DNA of 64,000 nt from Sinorhizobium sp. 6-70. GTDB taxonomy: Bacteria; Pseudomonadota; Alphaproteobacteria; Rhizobiales; Rhizobiaceae. Of the stretch, positions 59,187 through 64,000 are shown one piece after another. The DNA lies in contig NZ_JASKLS010000009.1 of the NCBI RefSeq assembly GCF_030124375.1, forward strand, positions 34,642-98,641, read 5' to 3'. How positions within the stretch are numbered: position 1 is the stretch's first letter; each line of letters starts with the position of its first letter. Below the pieces are notes generated by a model. That model made no database searches and had not been told where the DNA came from. It saw only the letters and a program-made list of their open reading frames with translations. The translations under genes and the position numbers were made by a program.

Positions 59187-61676
59187 TCAGTAGCCGCTGA
59201 CATTCTCGACAATCACCTGCGCGGCGCCGCGGTTGTTCCGGTAAAACAGGTCGTAAAGACCGGGTATCCCGAGTGCGGCGTCATTCAGATAAAGATAAAG
59301 CCGTCCCGTCTCGCGCGGCGTGAACAGGAATGCTGCGCGCGAAATATTCTCGGGTGCCTCATCCGGTAGCCTGATCGGCGTGACGGCTTGCTCATCGGAG
59401 CCGTGGCTCCCGATGCGAGCGACCAATTGAAAGTAAGGCTGGCCCCACCATCTCCTGAGCGGCACGCCAGCGGCCTGGGCAATGGAACTGATCTTCATTC
59501 CGGCTGCTCCGGACCGGAGACTGTCGTCCTTCAATGAAGAACCGGGCGGAATATCGAGCGTGATTCTGTAGCGTTCCCCTTTGAGGAGGATCAGATGGGT
59601 GTCCCAGCATATAGAGGTCGGGTCGAAACTGTCTGGCGCCGCGCCGATCACTTCTGCTCTCTCTCCAGGGGGGTTATCTTGCGCGCAGAATGCGCCGGCC
59701 GCGCTTGCCACGTCGAAGAACGCCTTGTTGATCAGAAAGAGGGCGGCAAGACCAGTTGCGGTGAGCGACAGAGCCGGGAAAATATGTTCACGAAGAGAGT
59801 TGTAAATGGCGACCAACTTCGGGTTTGTTCGAACAAACCGGGCAAACCTCAGGAAAGGCGAACTCGTGAATCTTCGGCGCCTGCTAGTGACGCCGAACAT
59901 GCCGAGGAAGCACAAAAGGGTCGTCACTGCAAAGAACGCTGCCGCAGGCAGAGTGCCGGTGATCAGGGCGGCAGCCGCAGCGATGAGCGAGATCAGGGCC
60001 CCGGACGCAGCGAGGCGCTTGTGGCTTTCAGCCCGCTCTTGCGCGAACAGGGTTTGGTCACGCCGCCATCTGCCGCTGCACCAGGCAATTCGGGCGCGAT
60101 CGGCTATGCGCGTCCGAAGAAAGGCGCTGAACCACATCGTGCCTAGGAGGAAGGCAGCAAGAATAGCCGCCGAGGCCGGGTTGCGTGCGACCGCGTTCAG
60201 CCACGGCATGGCAAATCCGGGAGTGAAAAACTCGATGATCCCGGTTAGACGGCCGACGATTGGCCCGGCCCCCTCATCGAGCCTGTCCAGCGGGCCAGAT
60301 GTTAGATACTCACCGAAAAGCGGATAGAAGGCGGCCACCAGGACCAGGAACAGCAGCGCATAGTAGACGGCGCGGCGCCACCAGATCGTATCATGCATTA
60401 CAGCGAAGCGCTCGAGCTGATCCTCCTGGCCTCCCAGTTGGCGCTGCCGCAGCTCGGTGAGCGCCGTTTCGGCACGCGCCTGGAGCGGGGTGCTGACTCG
60501 TGAAGATGGATCCAGCGCCTGCGACGTTAGGAAGGGCACTACCGTGCCGTCTGGCAATCGAACCCGAAAATCCGACGGCAGCGATACGGGTGCGTAGCCG
60601 TCGGGGCCGTCTGCCATGCGAAGCAGAACACTCCAATCGACCAGTGGGACGAAGTGCCCCAGCAGGGTTTTGCTGTCGCGCGGGTGATAGCGGTAAAAGA
60701 AGCCAAGATTGGCCCGGCTATCGTAGATGCGGCCGTTTTCCGATGCGAAATCGGTGTATCTCGATACTGTATCGGGCTTGAATTTCAGCCCGGCATCTTG
60801 AGCTTCCTCGATCATCCAGCACAGGGGGACATGGGCCAAGCGGTCGTCCGGATAGCCGCCGCCAATATTTGAGTGCACCCCGGCGAACCATACCTGGCAA
60901 AGTCGGTCCGGACCAATTTCGTTGCCGTCTGTGTCCGTCGAGCTCCACGGAATAGGGAAAAATGTCCGGCGCTCGTCATCGAGGCTGAGTGCTTGACGGG
61001 CCCGCTCGACGCACGGCAGCAGATGAGGTTTCTCGAACGTCATCGGCCAGATCCACCGATTAACTGCTTTGGTCAATTCATCAATCGGGAGGCCGTATGC
61101 GGCCACCGTATCCCAAACTCCAACAAAGGCGATCTTCATCTTTTCAGGCGAGCGGGGACCGGTGCGAGGGCGCACATCGTCGTACGAACGGCTGCCTGTA
61201 AGCCAATTCCAGCCTCTGATTGAGGCATCTCGCAAGCGTCGCCCGTAGAGCGTCCAAGGCAACCTTGAGGGAAACGCTTTCTCGCGAAACGCCCGATATG
61301 CGGCCAAGGCATTCCTATTGAGTTCCTCGTGCGACTGGAAATCCACCAGTCCCTCGCGAGCAACCAGTCCGACTAGTAGACGGATCGTGAACGCGCCACG
61401 GCTGAAGCCGAAAACAAAGATTCGGTCGCCCGGTTGATAGTTCAAGCAGAGGAACTTGTAGAGGCCGATGACGCGCCGCTTCACCCCAAAACCGAGCGCA
61501 AGGCCGATCACCTCGAATGGCTTGAACGACGAAGTTCCCACCCCGTCGCTGAAGCTGGCAACCTGAACCTGCTCATTGAGATCAAGCGCTTCGTAAAGGC
61601 GCCATACATTCGTCTTGAAGAGTTTCGACGCGCTGTTGCCAGTCCCGTCTGCGAGGAGCACGATGTTCTTACGCAC
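59187..61676 (-). CDS. DUF2235 (Tle1-like) phospholipase
   Basis: The 829-aa protein starts with a DUF2235 α/β-hydrolase domain: KNIVLLADGTGNSASKLFKT, then DRIFVFGFSRGAFTIRLL with nucleophile S92 in GFSRG, and VGVWDTVAAYGLP. YHPRDSKTLLGHF is further down. Several membrane helices follow between about residues 430 and 640 (YYALLFLVLVAAFYPLF, ILAAFLLGTMWFSAFL), then a β-rich C-terminal domain. DUF2235 includes the Tle1 antibacterial phospholipases of type VI secretion, but membrane-spanning DUF2235 proteins also exist as resident enzymes. GTG 61676 has a tgggga box upstream; a TTG at 61694 is possible. Confidence 0.85.
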   Translation of the reverse strand: MRKNIVLLADGTGNSASKLFKTNVWRLYEALDLNEQVQVASFSDGVGTSSFKPFEVIGLALGFGVKRRVIGLYKFLCLNYQPGDRIFVFGFSRGAFTIRLLVGLVAREGLVDFQSHEELNRNALAAYRAFREKAFPSRLPWTLYGRRLRDASIRGWNWLTGSRSYDDVRPRTGPRSPEKMKIAFVGVWDTVAAYGLPIDELTKAVNRWIWPMTFEKPHLLPCVERARQALSLDDERRTFFPIPWSSTDTDGNEIGPDRLCQVWFAGVHSNIGGGYPDDRLAHVPLCWMIEEAQDAGLKFKPDTVSRYTDFASENGRIYDSRANLGFFYRYHPRDSKTLLGHFVPLVDWSVLLRMADGPDGYAPVSLPSDFRVRLPDGTVVPFLTSQALDPSSRVSTPLQARAETALTELRQRQLGGQEDQLERFAVMHDTIWWRRAVYYALLFLVLVAAFYPLFGEYLTSGPLDRLDEGAGPIVGRLTGIIEFFTPGFAMPWLNAVARNPASAAILAAFLLGTMWFSAFLRTRIADRARIAWCSGRWRRDQTLFAQERAESHKRLAASGALISLIAAAAALITGTLPAAAFFAVTTLLCFLGMFGVTSRRRRFTSSPFLRFARFVRTNPKLVAIYNSLREHIFPALSLTATGLAALFLINKAFFDVASAAGAFCAQDNPPGERAEVIGAAPDSFDPTSICWDTHLILLKGERYRITLDIPPGSSLKDDSLRSGAAGMKISSIAQAAGVPLRRWWGQPYFQLVARIGSHGSDEQAVTPIRLPDEAPENISRAAFLFTPRETGRLYLYLNDAALGIPGLYDLFYRNNRGAAQVIVENVSGY

Positions 61677-61694
61677 GGCATGACGTCCCCACAA

Positions 61695-62538
61695 AATAAC
61701 CGATACGATGGTGTCCTACCGGCTGCGCGGGATGGTCGGGCCAACTGTCATTGAGCTTTGACGCGCCACTTTATCTGCGAGGCGAGGCGATTTGTCACGA
61801 CAAAGCCCCGCCGTTTCGCGTCAGCATCAGCTGCGCGTCTCGGCATTGCTTTCCTCGCATGCGCCTGCGGTGTTGAGGTTGCGCCTTAAACTACGCTGGT
61901 ACGACGACACGAACGCGGTAGATTGCATCGCGTCAGATGATTAATTTCAGTATATAATAAACTACCAATATATACGCTTCAGATTGCTGTTGTGCAAGGG
62001 CCCAACTTTGAAGGGTGCAGCGGCGGGTACAGAGGCAACCAAGGTCCCGGCGGCGGCACCGATGCGGTTGCCACCGTGCACATATTGCCGAGCGCGCCCG
62101 ATCTCATGCCGCAAAGCGTTAGGTGCTGGGATCCTTACTTCTTGCTCTGGGAGGCATCTTTTGGCCAACCGGTCGCTGAGCCGTACCTCAGCGAATCGCT
62201 GGTGAGCCGATGATGCCGGGCGGCATCTTACGTCCAGGGAGCAGATGCCAAGTTCACAGCGTTAGCGATCGTTGCGTGCTGGACCCGTTGCGTTACGGTC
62301 CCGTCGTCGTCGTGAGACCATTAGATGATCCGCTAAATTATGCGCTTCGCTGCGTAAGAACCTTAAAAATTTATGGGTGCAAATTGAGGCGCGGGACTTT
62401 GTCGTGATCGCCGAAATCTTAATGATACATAACTCCACTTGACGTGTCATAAGTCGAAGAAGTAACGTCAAGTCATACCTTGATCGGGCGCACCAACCAC
62501 AGCGAAGAAGTGTCTCTTTTTTTGAGAGGGACAGTCAG
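61695..62538. other. Intergenic region between effector-like and tail-like genes
   Basis: 840 bp between divergent units. A plus-strand frame (about 61984-62213) reads VQGPNFEGCSGGYRGNQGP and is not recognised. It could be a gene scrap. The last 140 bp is less GC-rich and holds the inverted repeat at 62437-62473; this is the likely promoter of the 62539 gene. Confidence 0.4.
62437..62473. promoter_or_regulatory. Inverted repeat upstream of the tail-like operon
   Basis: acttgacg (62437-62444) and cgtcaagt (62466-62473) are exact reverse complements, 21 bp apart, 65 bp upstream of the ATG at 62539. A candidate operator. Confidence 0.4.
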
Positions 62539-63468
62539 ATGCGGTTTGAGGATCGTCAGCTTGTCCAACTCGCGTCCGAGTCGACGCGCGCGGCTTTTTT
62601 TGACAGTGCGGCCCTCGAACGAATTGCGCTCGCCTCTTATGTGATCGATGCAGGCACGCTCGATGCACCCTGGTCAGCCGCCTTTGATGAGCTGGCATTC
62701 ACGACTACCTTGCCGTCCCGCCAATCCGCTCGGATCGAAACCCGCTGGGATGCATCATCCATGCGTGCCGAAGGGATGTTGGACCTTGAGTCCCAGGATC
62801 GCGGTCTTTCAGGGGTCTCGGCTGTATGGCGTGGTGCCGTCATTGGCCGCGGCATGGTCGGAGGTGGCAGGGTCGACGATATCGCCGGCGGATTCCCAAG
62901 CCTTGCGGAGGTCGATGCGGCGATCGACTCAGGCGCTGCACCACCGCCAGCCAGCGGGCCGGCGAGGGACGCCGCACGCCGCGATGAGGTCGCGCTGCGG
63001 CTCGCAAACGCGATCGGTCGCCCCAATACCGTCAGCGGCGCGGATGTCGCCACACTCGTCGCCGATGAGGGCGCCGCCGATATCGCTTCGTTTCTAGATA
63101 CTGGCCACGCGGCTCGCAAGCTGGGTGCGCTCTCGGTTCGCTTCGCGTCGGACGCACCGGCGGCGCCGGTCCCGGTCCGACTGGAATTGACCGCAGCAAT
63201 TCTCATTTTCGACCCTGGCGCTTCGGGCTTCCTGCTCGCTGATACGCTTCGTGCAACCCAACGGGCACAGGACCTGCTCTCTGGCGAAGCCAGCAGCCGA
63301 AATGGAACGGCAGGCTTGCGCCGTCGGATCGAGATCTCAGCAATCTGGATCGTGCCTGCGGCCTGGTTCAATGACGCTGACTGGCCCGGCGCCACGGCCG
63401 CTGCCCGGTTGGCAGAGGCATCGACCTGGCTGCGAGCCTACGGAATCGCTGTGGTTAGCCGAGCGTAG
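62539..63468 (+). CDS. Hypothetical protein of a contractile-tail-like locus, 309 aa
   Basis: ATG 62539 follows gagaggga. The protein is Ala-rich and soluble (RQLVQLASESTRAAFFDSAA, RWDASSMRAEGMLDLESQDR, RLANAIGRPNTVSGADVATL) with no membrane segment. No family is recognised. It is followed 90 bp later by a tail-sheath-like gene on the same strand, so a tail or baseplate role is possible. Part of its coding sequence, 62751-62807, recurs inverted at the end of the window. Confidence 0.6.
   Translation: MRFEDRQLVQLASESTRAAFFDSAALERIALASYVIDAGTLDAPWSAAFDELAFTTTLPSRQSARIETRWDASSMRAEGMLDLESQDRGLSGVSAVWRGAVIGRGMVGGGRVDDIAGGFPSLAEVDAAIDSGAAPPPASGPARDAARRDEVALRLANAIGRPNTVSGADVATLVADEGAADIASFLDTGHAARKLGALSVRFASDAPAAPVPVRLELTAAILIFDPGASGFLLADTLRATQRAQDLLSGEASSRNGTAGLRRRIEISAIWIVPAAWFNDADWPGATAAARLAEASTWLRAYGIAVVSRA
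62751..62807 (+). repeat. Inverted repeat, left copy (57 bp at least)
   Basis: This stretch, starting tgcatcatccatgcgtgccg, is an exact reverse complement of 63944-64000. It lies in-frame inside the 62539 gene. The match stops at 62807 on the inner side and reaches the end of the window on the outer side, so the true length is unknown. Confidence 0.97.
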
Positions 63469-63558
63469 ACATCTACACCCCCGTGCTCCCGGTCGACACG
63501 GCAGGCAATCCAGACCGGAGTAAAGGTGCCGCGCGGCGCCATTCATTGGAGGAATAGC

Positions 63559-63996
63559 ATGACAATTGCGTTTCCCTTCATCGACGTAACGATCGACACT
63601 AAAGGTCTGCAGCCTGTCGCACAACGCGCGCCCGGCGTCCTGGCCGTAGTCGGCGCATCCGACAAGGGCACTGCCGCGGCCAACGTTCCGACGGTTGTCG
63701 GCTCAGTCAGTGAGGCGGCCGCAGCGTTCGCCGAGGTCGACGCGAACGGTGCCGTCACAGGATCCACGGACATCTATGTGGGGCTGCGAGCCGCTCTGCT
63801 CCAGTCGCCGCGGCCGACGAAGATCTATGGTGTGAAGGTCGACGGTACCGACTACGCAACCGCGCTCGCCGCACTCGGCGCGACCGACGATGTCACCTTC
63901 GTGGCGGTAGCCGGGAAGCCGGCGCAAAAGCCCGCCGGTAACCAGACCGCGATCCTGGGACTCAAGGTCCAACATCCCTTCGGCACGCATGGATGA
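63559..63996 (+). CDS. Contractile tail sheath protein, N-terminal part
   Basis: ATG 63559 follows ggagga. The 145 residues look like the N-terminal domain of phage/eCIS tail sheath proteins: QPVAQRAPGVLAVVGASDKG, then VVGSVSEAAAAFAE, STDIYVGLRAALLQSPRPTK and IYGVKVDGTDYATALAALGA. Sheath proteins usually exceed 350 aa. The frame ends at 63994-63996 inside an inverted copy of the upstream gene that begins at 63944, so the natural C-terminus is missing. Either the gene is truncated or the end of the window is a misjoin. Sheath proteins contract to drive the tail tube into a target cell. Confidence 0.7.
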   Translation: MTIAFPFIDVTIDTKGLQPVAQRAPGVLAVVGASDKGTAAANVPTVVGSVSEAAAAFAEVDANGAVTGSTDIYVGLRAALLQSPRPTKIYGVKVDGTDYATALAALGATDDVTFVAVAGKPAQKPAGNQTAILGLKVQHPFGTHG

Positions 63997-64000
63997 TGCA
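63944..64000 (-). repeat. Inverted repeat, right copy (reaches the window end)
   Basis: Exact reverse complement of 62751-62807. It overrides the 3' part of the sheath gene and continues to the last base. Confidence 0.97.

Noticed and set aside
61962..62213. Overlapping short frames on both strands upstream of the tail-like locus
   Set aside because: Three frames compete over the same bases and none has a good start or known motif.
1..64000. CRISPR arrays, rRNA and complete tRNA genes
   Set aside because: No regularly spaced repeats, no conserved rRNA stretches and no full cloverleaf were seen on either strand.

Overview
The window reads as part of a large self-transmissible repABC plasmid of a Rhizobiales bacterium, most likely Rhizobiaceae (Rhizobium, Sinorhizobium/Ensifer, Agrobacterium). 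The evidence is a GC-rich sequence, a repABC replicon with an antisense RNA between repB and repC, a Ti/NGR234-type Dtr set (traG-traD-traC, oriT, traA-traF-traB-traH), a traI-trb mating-pair operon and TraR/TraM quorum-sensing regulators. The species cannot be fixed from the sequence.

Layout. (1) 1-6.8 kb: small plasmid-type accessory genes (DUF7007, ArdC antirestriction protein, DUF736, WGR, HU-like), several with short GC-rich hairpins in their leaders, plus decayed genes. (2) 6.8-15.1 kb: traG-traD-traC on the minus strand and traA-traF-traB-traH on the plus strand, diverging from an oriT whose core can be read directly. (3) 15.3-20.2 kb: two convergent traM/traR modules. The first traM is a frameshifted remnant and the second is intact. 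Between them lie a DUF4143-type ATPase and an XRE regulator. (4) 20.5-30.5 kb: traI-trbBCDEJLFGHI on the minus strand, without trbK. (5) 30.9-35.5 kb: repA-repB-repC with three parS-like palindromes.

(6) 35.5-44.2 kb: accessory island with a Fic protein under a repeated dyad operator, a serine resolvase, scattered integrase and ScpB-like pseudogenes, the C-terminal half of a STAND-like protein, a DUF4365 protein and a ParD/ParE pair. (7) 44.5-52.3 kb: a secreted DUF900 hydrolase and a secreted TPR-CHAT protease, followed by a candidate RiPP cassette (69-aa Cys-containing precursor, radical SAM/SPASM maturase, PDZ-S41 protease). (8) 52.3-55 kb: gene graveyard with dnaE2, PIN/antitoxin, TniQ and TniB fragments. 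(9) 55.1-61.7 kb: three minus-strand genes with effector-like domains (lysozyme plus L,D-transpeptidase-like motif, PLA2-like membrane protein, DUF2235/Tle1 lipase). (10) 62.5-64 kb: start of a contractile-tail-like locus whose sheath gene is cut by an inverted copy of the preceding gene.

How the parts work together. TraI would make an acyl-homoserine lactone that activates TraR, which TraM restrains. TraR then drives tra and trb transcription for TraA-mediated nicking at oriT, TraG coupling and Trb pilus export. RepABC and the parS sites maintain the plasmid. The most novel material is the RiPP/CHAT region and the effector/tail region.
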